Below are positions 1-7,629 of a DNA stretch of 33,330 nt, one piece after another. Below the pieces are notes generated by a model, which searched no databases, was not told the origin of the DNA, and saw only the letters and a list, made by a program, of their open reading frames with translations. Origin of the DNA: an uncultured Bacteroidia bacterium (GTDB lineage: Bacteria; Bacteroidota; Bacteroidia; Bacteroidales; F082). Position 1 is the first letter of the stretch. Every line of letters starts with the position of its first letter. Position numbers and translations under genes: made by a program. The stretch covers positions 1 through 33,330 of the forward strand of contig CACXXW010000022.1 of assembly GCA_902771635.1 (NCBI GenBank). Direction: 5' to 3'.

Positions 1-2
1 CG

Positions 3-10
3 CAAAGATA
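3..10 (-). promoter_or_regulatory. -7 promoter box firing leftwards out of the window
   Basis: On the minus strand this reads TATCTTTG followed by CG, a good match to the Bacteroidetes -7 consensus TAnnTTTG. It implies a divergently transcribed gene just left of the window. The -33 element cannot be judged this close to the gene at 53. Confidence 0.5.
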
Positions 11-22
11 GAACTTTTTTCG

Positions 23-30
23 TAAATTTG
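23..30 (+). promoter_or_regulatory. -7 promoter box of the metallophosphoesterase gene
   Basis: TAAATTTG followed by CG matches TAnnTTTG and lies 23 bases before the ATG at 53. It is back to back with a leftward box at 3-10, so the two genes share a very short divergent promoter region. Confidence 0.55.
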
Positions 31-52
31 CGCTTCGTTAAACTCATGACTT

Positions 53-1510
53 ATGAACAAAAAGAAGTTATTGTTAGTGCTCGCTTTGGTGGCTGTAGTG
101 TTGTTCCTGCTGCTTCGCAACAATTCCCACGAGAGTACTGATACGAGGGAAGACAAGGAAACACCGGCTGCAACGCAGGATGAAACCGAAATTGCCATTC
201 TTTCGGTCAACGATATGCATGCCAGCATCGACCAGTTCCCGAAATTCGCTACGATGGTCGACAGCCTGCGGGGCGTCTATCCCGACATGTTGCTTTTCTC
301 GGCGGGCGACAATCGCACGGGCAACCCCGTCAACGACCAGTACGATCCTGTCAACTATCCCATGATTGAGCTGATGAATCGCACGGGCTTCGACCTTTGC
401 GCCGTTGGCAACCACGAATGGGATGGTGACATTGTCAATTTGCAAAACGACATCGAAAGGGCTGATTTCCCATTCCTATGCGCCAATGTGTCTATTCCCA
501 AGACGGTCAATCTTGACATCAAGCCTTTTGTGACCATGGAGCATCAAGGCGTGAAGATGGCTGTGGTCGGCATGATTGAAATCCGCCATGATGGCATTCC
601 TGGGGCGCATCCCGACAAGTTGAAAGCGGTGAGTTTCAAGCGTCCTGATGTGGTGTTGCCCGATTACAAATACCTTAGAAATGAGAACGATGTGGTGATT
701 TTGCTCTCGCATTGTGGCCTTGAGGATGACATGGAACTGGCCCAAGCCAATCCTTGGCTCGATGCCATTATCGGCGGACATACGCATACCTTGGTGGAAA
801 ACCCCTCTGAGACCAACGGTGTCTTAATTACCCAATCTGGTTCCCATTTGAAATATGCCACCTTGGTGAAGTTGAGAGTAAAAGACCATAAGGTGATTGG
901 TAAAGAGGCCATTGTGTTGGATGTCAACAAGGTGCGTAAGGAAAAGCCCGAAATCAAGCAGTTGGTGAACGAGTTCAACGATGCGCCTGCCTTGAACGAG
1001 CCTATCGCCATCGCAAAGACAAAGTTTGAGACCCCTGAAGAGCTGGGTTGCTTGATTACGGATGCCCTCCGTGAGGTCAGCGGTGCCGATTTCGCCTTCC
1101 AAAACACGGGTGGCGTTCGTGTCAATTACTTGAAGAAAGGTCCCATTACGGTGAAGGATGTCTACAGCATCGACCCGTTCAACAACGAGGTGGTGGTGTA
1201 TCAGATGACAGGCGCGCAGGTTAAGAGATTCATTCTCAATACTTACCGAAAGAACGGAGGCTATCCTTCCTATGTCTCTGGCATGACCTACAGGGTGAGC
1301 GATGACGGCAATACGGTGTGGATTAATGACAACAACTTCTCCACACGAAGTCTTTATAGGGTGGCGATGAATAGTTATATGGCTTCGACGGTCAACATCG
1401 AAAGCGAAGATGAAGGCCGAAGCACGTTTATGACCTCGGAGGAAATGATGATTGAGTTTTTGCGCAAGCATAAAGAAGTTGATTATCAGGGCGTAGTGAG
1501 AACGCAATAG
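53..1510 (+). CDS. 5'-nucleotidase / UDP-sugar hydrolase-type metallophosphoesterase
   Basis: This 485-residue protein has the two-domain layout of the UshA/5'-nucleotidase family, which removes phosphate from nucleotides outside the cytoplasm using two metal ions. Residues 1-22 are a positively charged start plus a hydrophobic segment, a signal peptide or membrane anchor, with no lipobox cysteine. Metal-binding motifs are in the expected order: D54-x-H56 (NDMH), GDN with D86, GNHEWD at 119-124, a SHCG segment, and GGHTHT near 240. The C-terminal half, from about 320, has the substrate-domain signatures FQNTGGVR and YSIDPFNNEVV. It is transcribed alone from a promoter at 23-30, and the next gene has its own promoter. 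Substrate preference cannot be read from sequence. Confidence 0.88.
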   Translation: MNKKKLLLVLALVAVVLFLLLRNNSHESTDTREDKETPAATQDETEIAILSVNDMHASIDQFPKFATMVDSLRGVYPDMLLFSAGDNRTGNPVNDQYDPVNYPMIELMNRTGFDLCAVGNHEWDGDIVNLQNDIERADFPFLCANVSIPKTVNLDIKPFVTMEHQGVKMAVVGMIEIRHDGIPGAHPDKLKAVSFKRPDVVLPDYKYLRNENDVVILLSHCGLEDDMELAQANPWLDAIIGGHTHTLVENPSETNGVLITQSGSHLKYATLVKLRVKDHKVIGKEAIVLDVNKVRKEKPEIKQLVNEFNDAPALNEPIAIAKTKFETPEELGCLITDALREVSGADFAFQNTGGVRVNYLKKGPITVKDVYSIDPFNNEVVVYQMTGAQVKRFILNTYRKNGGYPSYVSGMTYRVSDDGNTVWINDNNFSTRSLYRVAMNSYMASTVNIESEDEGRSTFMTSEEMMIEFLRKHKEVDYQGVVRTQ

Positions 1511-1539
1511 ACTGCTGGGAAAGTCGAAATAAAAATGTG

Positions 1540-1571
1540 TTTGCACGAATTAAAGAGTTTTTGTACTTTTG
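1540..1571 (+). promoter_or_regulatory. Promoter of the aldose epimerase gene
   Basis: A TTTG at 1540-1543 (-33) and TACTTTTG at 1564-1571 (-7) are 20 bases apart, which is the usual Bacteroidetes spacing. The start codon at 1605 gives a short leader. Confidence 0.65.
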
Positions 1572-1604
1572 CAGCCCGATTTTTGAAGATTTGAATCGAA
1601 AAAG

Positions 1605-2747
1605 ATGAAAAAAGCGTTATTGGTTTTTGCAATGGCTTTATTGTTAGTCGGTTGCAACAAAAAGAAAGAAGTCAAGTTGATTCCTGCCGAAAACTTCAAC
1701 ACGGAAGTGGAGGGCAAGAAGGTGTCGCTCTATACCTTACATAATGGATTTTTGACCATGCAGGTGACCAATTATGGTGGCCGTGTGGTTGCCCTTTGGA
1801 TGCCTGACAATCGTGATAGTTTTGAGGATATTGTCTTGGGTTACGACCGTATCGACAAGTATTTGAACAACAGTGGAGAACGCTATCTTGGTGCCGTGGT
1901 CGGTCGTTGCGCCAACCGTATTTCCAACGCCACTTTCACTTTGGATAGCGTTGCCTATCAGCTGCCCACTAACGATGGTGTGAATACTTTGCATGGTGGT
2001 CTCATCGGTGCCGACAAGCGCGTTTGGGATGTGACCGCAGTCAACGACAGCGTCATTACAATGCACACCGTGTTTGCCGATGGCGAAGACGGCTTCCCGG
2101 GTAACCTTGACGTGACCATGAGCTACACGCTGACGCATGACAATCAGTTCCAGATCCGTTATGCCGCCACGACCGACAAACCCACCTTGTGCAACTTCTC
2201 GCATCATTCCTTCTTCAACCTGAAGGGCGAAGGTAATGGTACCATCCTTGACCATGAATTGCAAATCAATTCGCGCTATATGACCACCATCGATGAGCAT
2301 CTGATCCCCAATGGCAAGTTCTCAGGCGTGAAGGAGACCCCGTTTGACTTCCGCGAGAAACACCGCATTGGCGACAATATCGCTGCCGATGATGAACAGC
2401 TCAGAAATGCCAAGGGTTACGACCACAACTGGATTGTCGACAAAACCGACATCAAGGCCTACACTTGGAATGCCACGCTGACTGAACCCGAAAGCGGTCG
2501 TGAGATGCAGGTGTGGAGCGACCAGGTTGGTATGCAGTTCTATAGCGGCAATTTCTTCAATGGTAAGGGCATCGGCAAGAGTGGCAAACCTATGAATTTC
2601 CGTGAAGGTCTGGCACTTGAGACGCAGTTTTTCCCGGATGCCGTCAATCACGAGACGTTGGCCCCCGTGCCTGTGTTGAGACCTGGCGAGGAATACCATC
2701 AGTTGTGTATCTACAAGTTTGCTGTGTTGCCTAAGGAGAAGAAATAA
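1605..2747 (+). CDS. galM: Aldose 1-epimerase (mutarotase), lipoprotein
   Basis: This enzyme interconverts the alpha and beta anomers of aldoses such as glucose and galactose. The 380-residue product starts with a lipoprotein signal peptide (hydrophobic stretch ending LLVGC, cysteine 17), so it is probably membrane-anchored outside the cytoplasm, as is common for Bacteroidetes members. Family motifs are in order: NYGGRVVALWMPD, GRCANRI, NTLHGG with the active-site histidine region, SHHSFFNL, YDHNWIV, and ETQFFPDAVNH with the region of the catalytic glutamate. Length is normal for the family. It has its own promoter and a hairpin terminator just downstream, so it appears monocistronic. Confidence 0.9.
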   Translation: MKKALLVFAMALLLVGCNKKKEVKLIPAENFNTEVEGKKVSLYTLHNGFLTMQVTNYGGRVVALWMPDNRDSFEDIVLGYDRIDKYLNNSGERYLGAVVGRCANRISNATFTLDSVAYQLPTNDGVNTLHGGLIGADKRVWDVTAVNDSVITMHTVFADGEDGFPGNLDVTMSYTLTHDNQFQIRYAATTDKPTLCNFSHHSFFNLKGEGNGTILDHELQINSRYMTTIDEHLIPNGKFSGVKETPFDFREKHRIGDNIAADDEQLRNAKGYDHNWIVDKTDIKAYTWNATLTEPESGREMQVWSDQVGMQFYSGNFFNGKGIGKSGKPMNFREGLALETQFFPDAVNHETLAPVPVLRPGEEYHQLCIYKFAVLPKEKK

Positions 2748-2767
2748 AGCCAAACTGATAAAAAGTT

Positions 2768-2801
2768 GAAGCCTCGTGTCTGTGGATGCGAGGCTTTTTT
2801 T
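2768..2801 (+). terminator. Intrinsic terminator after the epimerase gene
   Basis: The stem AAGCCTCG / CGAGGCTT with a 12-base loop is followed by a run of T. It begins 21 bases after the epimerase stop and lies before the VOC gene promoter. Confidence 0.85.
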
Positions 2802-2808
2802 ATTTTTG
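2801..2808 (+). promoter_or_regulatory. -7 promoter box of the VOC/ABC-F operon
   Basis: TATTTTTG followed by CG lies directly after the T-run of the preceding terminator and 20 bases before the ATG at 2829. It fixes that ATG as the start, because an in-frame ATG at 2766 would place the terminator and promoter inside the coding sequence. Confidence 0.6.
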
Positions 2809-2828
2809 CGGTATCAAAACTAAGAGCT

Positions 2829-3293
2829 ATGCTAAAATTCAAATGTCCACTGCTGGTGGTTACCGATATGGAGAAAGCCATCACTTTCTACGAAGAGGTG
2901 ATTGGCGACCGCGTTGCTTTCAACTTTGGCGAGAATGTCCAATTTGAAGGCGGTTTCGCACTTCAGGAGATGAAGAAATGGAAGTCAATGATCCATACGA
3001 ATACAGTCCGTAGGAAGTCGAACAACGCTGAACTCTATTTTGAGGAGAAAGACTTCGACAAGTTCCTTGAATACCTGAAGGAGTTTCCCGAGATTCAGTA
3101 TGTCCATCCCGTTGAGGAAGCACCTTGGGGACAGCGCATAGTCCGATTCTATGACCCAGACTTCCATATCATCGAAGTCGGTGAGCCTATGGATGCGGTC
3201 ATCAAGCGCTTGTTCGAATCGGGCATGACGGTGGAACAGGTCTCGGAGAAGTCGCAGTATCCTATCGAGTACGTCAAGCGTTTCGCGAAATGA
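2829..3293 (+). CDS. VOC (glyoxalase/bleomycin-resistance) family protein
   Basis: The 154-residue product opens with the typical VOC first strand and helix (CPLLVVTDMEKAITFYEEVI) and later has RIVRFYDPDFHIIEVGEPM, the last strand that usually carries a metal-ligand glutamate. Members are small metal-dependent enzymes or binding proteins; the substrate is unknown. One VOC module occupies about residues 1-120. The last 30 residues (SGMTVEQVSEKSQYPIEYVKRF) look like a short helix-turn-helix tail, an addition to the core fold. The start was set by the promoter at 2801-2808. The stop codon overlaps the start of the ABC-F gene (ATGA at 3290-3293), so the two are probably translationally coupled. 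Confidence 0.75.
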   Translation: MLKFKCPLLVVTDMEKAITFYEEVIGDRVAFNFGENVQFEGGFALQEMKKWKSMIHTNTVRRKSNNAELYFEEKDFDKFLEYLKEFPEIQYVHPVEEAPWGQRIVRFYDPDFHIIEVGEPMDAVIKRLFESGMTVEQVSEKSQYPIEYVKRFAK

Positions 3294-5050
3294 ACTATCT
3301 GTCGGTCAACGCGATATCCAAGTCGTATGGCATCAAGACGCTGTTCGAGGATGTCACCTTTGGCATTGAAAAGGGCGACAAGACTGCACTGATAGCCACC
3401 AACGGCTCGGGCAAGTCGACGATGTTGAAGATTTTGGTGGGGAAGGAGTCGCCCGACTCGGGAACCATCACCTATGCCAACGACATCAAAATCGGTTACT
3501 TGGAGCAACTGCCTGTGTATCCTTCTGGGACACGGATTTCCGACCTGTTGGCCGACCTCAACGATGAGCAGCACCTCAAAGCGAGGCAGTATCTGACCCG
3601 TTTTGCTATCACCAATTTGGAACAGTCGGTTGATGAGCTCTCGGGTGGACAGGTAAAACGTTTGGCTTTGGCCTTGGTGCTACTGCATGAACCTGATTTC
3701 CTGATTCTTGACGAGCCCACCAACCACCTTGACGTGGAAATGGTGGAATGGTTAGAGAGATTCCTCACCCAGTCAAGTATGACCCTGCTAATGGTCACAC
3801 ACGACCGCTATTTCCTTGACCGTGTGTGCAATAAGATTTTTGAGCTTTACCAAGGCGTGATGTACACCCATAACGGCAACTTCGACTATTACGTACGGAA
3901 GAGCCGTGAGCGTGAGGAGGTGAAACGTGCCACAGCAGAGCGCAACAGCCAACTGCTGAAATATGAGCTGGAATGGATGCGCAGCACGCCACAGGCTCGT
4001 ACAGGCAAGTCGAAGAGTCGCATAGACGCGTTCTATGACTTGAAGGAACGCTCGAAATACCAGGAACAGGATGAACGCCTTGAGTTTGGCTTGCAGATGC
4101 AGCGTTTGGGTGGCAAGATACTGGAGCTCAGCAATGTGTCGAAGTCTTTCGGCGACCTTACCGTGTTGAAAGATTTCGACTACGTCTTCAAGCGAGGCGA
4201 GCGCATCGGCCTGATTGGCAAGAACGGGGTGGGGAAGTCCACCTTCCTCAACCTCATCACTGGCGCAATGCAACCCGACAAAGGAAGGGTAAAGACGGGC
4301 GAGACTGTCACCTATGGCTACTACCGTCAGGAAGGCATACAATTCGATGAGAGCAAGACCGTGATTAGCACCGTGCGCGACATTGCCGAGGTGGTCAACT
4401 ACGGCAAGGACAAGGTCTATACGGCTGACCAGCTGTTGGCGCATTTCATGTTTCCCTACAAGATGCACCGTCAACCTGTGGCTTTGCTCAGCGGTGGTGA
4501 GAAAAGGCGTTTGTATCTATTGACCATCTTGGTGCAGAATCCCAACTTCCTCATTCTAGACGAGCCCACCAACGACCTGGATTTGTTGACATTGCAGAAG
4601 TTAGAGGACTTTCTGCAAAGCTATAAGGGTTGCTTGTTGGTGGTTTCGCACGACCGTTTCTTCATGGACCAAGTAGTCGACCAGCTCTTTGTCTTCCAAG
4701 GCGATGGCATGGTGAAAGGCTTCATGGGCAACTACAGCCAGTACAAGGACTATCTGGATGCCAAACTACGCGAGGAGCGCAAGGAGAAATCGGCGCAAAA
4801 GAAAGAAGAGCCCAAACCCGTGAAGCAGCGCGAGAAAGTGAAGCGTTCATTTAAGGAGCAGCGTGAATATGAAACACTTGCGCAAGAAATGGAAGCCCTT
4901 GAGCAAGAGAAAGCCAATCTCACCGAAGCCTTGAACAGCGAAACCGATTACCAGAAACTACACGAGATGGGCAACCGCTTGCAGGAAATCAAGGATCTAC
5001 TTGATGAAAAAGAGCTTCGGTGGCTGGAGTTGGATGAGATTGGAGGATAG
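3290..5050 (+). CDS. ABC-F family ATPase, Uup-like
   Basis: The 586-residue protein has two ATP-binding cassettes and no membrane segments, the layout of ABC-F proteins, which act on ribosomes or, for Uup, on branched nucleic acids. Cassette 1 has Walker A NGSGKST (about 38-44), signature LSGGQVKRLALA and LILDEPTNHLDVEM. Cassette 2 has Walker A KNGVGKST (about 310-318), signature LSGGEKRRL and LILDEPTNDLDLL. Between them is the charged interdomain linker (about 190-275). From about residue 500 a lysine-rich stretch leads into a predicted C-terminal coiled coil (EYETLAQEMEALEQEKANL), which favours the Uup subgroup over EttA. Its start codon overlaps the stop of the VOC gene. Antibiotic resistance cannot be inferred. 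Confidence 0.88.
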   Translation: MNYLSVNAISKSYGIKTLFEDVTFGIEKGDKTALIATNGSGKSTMLKILVGKESPDSGTITYANDIKIGYLEQLPVYPSGTRISDLLADLNDEQHLKARQYLTRFAITNLEQSVDELSGGQVKRLALALVLLHEPDFLILDEPTNHLDVEMVEWLERFLTQSSMTLLMVTHDRYFLDRVCNKIFELYQGVMYTHNGNFDYYVRKSREREEVKRATAERNSQLLKYELEWMRSTPQARTGKSKSRIDAFYDLKERSKYQEQDERLEFGLQMQRLGGKILELSNVSKSFGDLTVLKDFDYVFKRGERIGLIGKNGVGKSTFLNLITGAMQPDKGRVKTGETVTYGYYRQEGIQFDESKTVISTVRDIAEVVNYGKDKVYTADQLLAHFMFPYKMHRQPVALLSGGEKRRLYLLTILVQNPNFLILDEPTNDLDLLTLQKLEDFLQSYKGCLLVVSHDRFFMDQVVDQLFVFQGDGMVKGFMGNYSQYKDYLDAKLREERKEKSAQKKEEPKPVKQREKVKRSFKEQREYETLAQEMEALEQEKANLTEALNSETDYQKLHEMGNRLQEIKDLLDEKELRWLELDEIGG

Positions 5051-5079
5051 TTTAAAACACTTATTTACAGTAATATATC

Positions 5080-5127
5080 CGACAGCAAACGACAACAAAC
5101 GACTGCTGTCGACAACAAACGTTTGTT
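5080..5127. repeat. Two adjacent palindromes upstream of the ORF6N gene
   Basis: CGACAGCA (5080-5087) and TGCTGTCG (5104-5111) form an inverted repeat. It is followed by the perfect 14-base palindrome AACAAACGTTTGTT (5114-5127). The phrase CGACAACAAACG occurs twice. There is no T-run, so this is more likely an operator or repeat than a terminator. A weak -7 match (TTTCTTTG, 5154-5161) lies between it and the ORF6N start. Confidence 0.5.
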
Positions 5128-5186
5128 CATCGGCTTTGTCTTGAAGGATGTTGTTTCTTTGCGGTATCATTTAAAAAGGAATAGAT

Positions 5187-6149
5187 ATGGCAAAGAAAAC
5201 GACAAAAGACAACGTACAAAAACTGGTCGCAAATTGCGACCAGTTCGAAAAGGATGTCGCAAAATGCGATAAGCTTGAGAACACGGAATCAGTTATCACC
5301 CAAACCGAAATTGAAAAGCTTATCATCACGATAAGAGGAGAGCAGGTCATTATTGATCAAGATGTTGCAAAGTTATATTGTGTAACAACTAAACGTTTAA
5401 ATCAGCAGGCTAATCGTAATTCAGATAGGTTTCCAAGCAGTTTTCGTTTTGTTTTGACAGTAGAAGAACGGAATGAGGTAGTTGCAAATTGCAACCACCT
5501 TGCTTCACTGAAGTATCGACCTACTCTGCCATATGCTTTCACCGAACAGGGAATAGGCCAATTGTCAACTGTTTTACATAGCAAGAAAGCCATTGAAACA
5601 AGCATCAAGATTATGAATGCCTTTGTTGCCATGCGACGGTTTATGATTCAGAATGCTGCCGTTTTGATGCGTATAGCCCATCTGGAAAGGCATCAAATCG
5701 AAACAGATGAAAAAATTGATTTGATTCTTGACAAGATAGAAGAACATTCTCCAAAGTTGCTTCCTGAACAGGTTTTTGCGACTGGCTGTGTCTGGGACGC
5801 ATGGACTTATATCTCCGACCTCGTTCGGAGCGCCCGTAAAAGGATTGTCCTAATTGACAACTTCGTTGACGACAGGGTGCTCTCCATGCTGACAAAACGG
5901 GCCGATGGAGTAAAGGCGACCATCCACACACGTTATAACGAACAATTCCTCACCGACTTGAAGAAACACAACAGCCAATATCCCGAAATTGAGTTCATCC
6001 AACTGCCACACCGCAACCATGACCGTTTCCTGATCATCGACGACAAAGTCTATCTGTTAGGAGCTAGCTTGAAGGATATGGGGGCGGGACTTTGCGCGGT
6101 TACTGAAATGAGCATTGCGCCTGAGGTGATTTTGGGGATGGTGGGGTGA
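5187..6149 (+). CDS. ORF6N-domain protein with PLD-like C-terminal domain
   Basis: The 320-residue protein joins an N-terminal ORF6N domain (about 43-150: LIITIRGEQVIIDQDVAKLY, RFPSSFRFVL, PYAFTEQGIGQLS), a DNA-binding module known from phage proteins, to a short coiled coil (about 155-187) and a PLD-like domain (about 197-300) ending HDRFLIIDDKVYLLGASLKD. The PLD motif HxKx4D appears as H278-D-R280...D285, so lysine is replaced by arginine; phosphodiesterase activity is therefore doubtful, although the fold seems intact. The first 30 residues repeat a unit (LVANCDQFEK, DVAKCDKLEN) that resembles 98-107 inside the domain (VVANCNHLAS), and each copy is encoded by a DNA palindrome. Function unknown; phage-related regulation or defence is possible but unproven. 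Confidence 0.78.
   Translation: MAKKTTKDNVQKLVANCDQFEKDVAKCDKLENTESVITQTEIEKLIITIRGEQVIIDQDVAKLYCVTTKRLNQQANRNSDRFPSSFRFVLTVEERNEVVANCNHLASLKYRPTLPYAFTEQGIGQLSTVLHSKKAIETSIKIMNAFVAMRRFMIQNAAVLMRIAHLERHQIETDEKIDLILDKIEEHSPKLLPEQVFATGCVWDAWTYISDLVRSARKRIVLIDNFVDDRVLSMLTKRADGVKATIHTRYNEQFLTDLKKHNSQYPEIEFIQLPHRNHDRFLIIDDKVYLLGASLKDMGAGLCAVTEMSIAPEVILGMVG
5221..5245. repeat. Palindrome inside the ORF6N gene, copy 1
   Basis: Two perfect 12-base arms (AACTGGTCGCAA and its complement) flank a single A. It encodes the repeated peptide LVANCDQF in frame. Shorter relatives lie at 5257-5269 and 5477-5499. Confidence 0.75.
5257..5269. repeat. Palindrome inside the ORF6N gene, copy 2
   Basis: TCGCA and TGCGA flank AAA. 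It encodes the peptide VAKCD and is a shorter relative of the palindrome 12 bases upstream. Confidence 0.5.
5477..5499. repeat. Palindrome inside the ORF6N gene, copy 3
   Basis: GTTGCAA-A-TTGCAAC (5481-5495) extends on both sides by GGT/ACC after one mismatch. It encodes VVANCNHL within the ORF6N domain and has the same spacing and centre as copy 1. Confidence 0.6.
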
Positions 6150-6344
6150 AAATGTTTTTTTTGTGTTTGTTTTTGAGCTTTTTTTCTTTCTATCCTTTTC
6201 CATTCCAATATTTTTTTGTTTCTTTGCCTTGCCAAACGCAAATAATGTAAATGACTGACTTAATCCAGGATTAACTTATTGTAAACTCCGTTTGAGGAGT
6301 CCAACGAGAAAAATACAAAAGAAACTAGTTTAATAACATTAAAT
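6150..6344 (+). promoter_or_regulatory. Leader region of the surface lipoprotein gene
   Basis: These 195 bases hold no gene. The first part is T-rich. TTTCTTTG at 6219-6226 is an imperfect -7 box (T in place of A). A small hairpin ACTCC/GGAGT lies near 6285-6300 in the leader. No riboswitch class was recognised. Confidence 0.3.
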
Positions 6345-7097
6345 ATGAGTAAATTCACGAAGGCCATAGCGGCCATAATGCTAATGACAGCGGTCGCTTG
6401 TGTCGCTGGATGCAACAAACCCGATGCCCCGAACAATGGGGGCGACAACAATGGAGGTAATGGTAACGGAGGTGGAAACAATGGTGGCAGTATCAACGGC
6501 CCTGAATATGTCGACCTCGGTCTGCCGAGCGGCACCTTGTGGGCCACCTGCAATGTGGGTGCTAATACGCCCGAAGGTTACGGCGACTACTTCGCCTGGG
6601 GCGAGACCCAACCCAAAGATTACTATGGCTGGAGTACATACAAGTATTGCAATGGTGATGAAGATCAACTCACCAAGTACTGCAACAACTCTTCTTACGG
6701 CTACAACGGCTTCACCGACAATCTGACCACTCTTCAGCTTAGCGACGATGCTGCAAGAGCCAACTGGGGCGGCGACTGGCGTATGCCCACCAAAGCAGAA
6801 TGGGAGGAACTCTTCAACAACACGACCGTTACTTGGACGACCCAGAACGGTGTGTACGGAAGACTCTTCACCGCATCGAACGGTAACAGTCTCTTCCTTC
6901 CTGCCGCTGGCTGCCGCTACGATGGCAGTCTCTACGACGCAGGTAGCTACGGGGGCTTCTGGTTTAGTTCGCTCATCACGGACTATCCGGACTACGCGTG
7001 GGGCCTCTACTTCTCTTCGGGCGTTAGCGACATGAGCGGCAGCCACCGCTACCTCGGTCGGTCTGTGCGGGCGGTGCTCCCTGCTTCGAAGAACTAA
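6345..7097 (+). CDS. Lipoprotein with Fibrobacter-type major paralogous domain
   Basis: The 250-residue protein has a lipoprotein signal peptide (hydrophobic stretch ending ACVAGC, cysteine 23), then a low-complexity Gly/Asn linker (about 28-48), then a domain running to the C-terminus with the hallmarks of the Fibrobacter succinogenes major paralogous domain: YVDLGLPSGTLWATCNVGA, YFAWGE, WRMPTKAEWEEL, LFLPAAGCR, FWFSS, and a final arginine/valine strand (RSVRAVLP). The family is abundant in gut Bacteroidetes and is exported to the cell surface; its biochemical function is not established. Possible -7 matches lie near 6209-6226, giving a leader of over 100 bases. A strong terminator follows, so it is monocistronic. 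Confidence 0.8.
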   Translation: MSKFTKAIAAIMLMTAVACVAGCNKPDAPNNGGDNNGGNGNGGGNNGGSINGPEYVDLGLPSGTLWATCNVGANTPEGYGDYFAWGETQPKDYYGWSTYKYCNGDEDQLTKYCNNSSYGYNGFTDNLTTLQLSDDAARANWGGDWRMPTKAEWEELFNNTTVTWTTQNGVYGRLFTASNGNSLFLPAAGCRYDGSLYDAGSYGGFWFSSLITDYPDYAWGLYFSSGVSDMSGSHRYLGRSVRAVLPASKN

Positions 7098-7105
7098 CCC
7101 TTGTT

Positions 7106-7122
7106 CCGTTACGGGCGTAACG
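7106..7122. repeat. Short inverted repeat after the lipoprotein gene
   Basis: CCGTTAC and GTAACGG flank a GGGC-type loop. It lies between the stop codon and the larger terminator hairpin, so it could add to termination or 3'-end stability. Confidence 0.4.
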
Positions 7123-7131
7123 GGCAGGGCG

Positions 7132-7194
7132 AAAAAGTTGGCGGGCGGGGTGCGCACGGTAGTGCGCTACCCAACCCCGTCCGGCAACTTTTTT
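7132..7194 (+). terminator. Large intrinsic terminator after the lipoprotein gene
   Basis: AAAGTTG (7134-7140) pairs with CAACTTT (7185-7191). GC-rich inner arms and an inner GCGCAC/GTGCGC hairpin extend the stem, and a T-run closes it. The preceding A-run could let it act in both directions. Confidence 0.8.
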
Positions 7195-7227
7195 GTGGCT
7201 GAAATTTTGAATCTATAATAACACTTA

Positions 7228-7365
7228 ATGTCCCAACTTAAGGAAATACTGGAAAAAGAGAAAGAGCGTGGCACATTGGAAGAATGCGCAGCGATCCATC
7301 TGTTCCGCGAGGGTACGTTTTATCGTGCCTACGAGTGGAGCGCGTGGTTGTGTCATCCTTGCTGA
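7228..7365 (+). pseudogene. Truncated gene remnant (FYRAYEWSAWLC-type family)
   Basis: A 45-residue reading frame starts MSQLKEILEKEKERG and includes HLFREGTFYRAYEWSAWLC before stopping. The codon pattern and the FYRAYEWSAW segment resemble, from memory, the N-terminal part of a longer family of Bacteroidales hypothetical proteins, so I read it as the surviving 5' end of a gene. None of the other frames downstream continues convincingly: one is open to 7498 but looks unlike a known protein. There is no clear promoter, because the terminator ends only 34 bases upstream. It could instead be an intact small gene. Confidence 0.35.
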
Positions 7366-7592
7366 TGTTGGTGAACAAGGTCCCCCGTTCTTCCTCATTT
7401 GTAATGAGAAAGTAGTGAATATGAGCATTTGCAATGCAAAAACGGACAATTGCGGCTTCCGCATGATTAATGACAAATTCGTGGGGCATTTATGGTAATT
7501 CGTGTTTGCTATTCATTGCGTCTCGTAAGAACGACGGAATTCCAATATTTGCCGATTTATTTCTGGTTTTTCTCTGTGTGCCTAAAAAATTG

Positions 7593-7600
7593 TATTTTTG
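7593..7600 (+). promoter_or_regulatory. -7 promoter box of the GHKL/STAS-like pair
   Basis: TATTTTTG followed by CG lies 29 bases before the ATG at 7630. It rules out the upstream in-frame start at 7492. Confidence 0.6.
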
Positions 7601-7629
7601 CGCTGCAAAAAGCAAATAAGTTCTTCTTT

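Noticed and set aside
2766..2828. Upstream in-frame start extending the VOC protein by 21 residues
   Set aside because: The extension would be encoded by the terminator of the previous gene and by the promoter of the VOC gene itself.
7268..7498. 76-codon frame with FFLICNEKVVNMSICNAKTDNC
   Set aside because: It overlaps the gene remnant in another frame, has no promoter or recognisable family, and its N-terminal half is plainly out of frame with the better FYRAYEWSAWLC reading; kept only as a possible scar.
7492..7629. Longer N-terminus for the GHKL ATPase
   Set aside because: The added segment is hydrophobic and cysteine-containing without signal-peptide logic, and the TATTTTTG promoter lies inside it.
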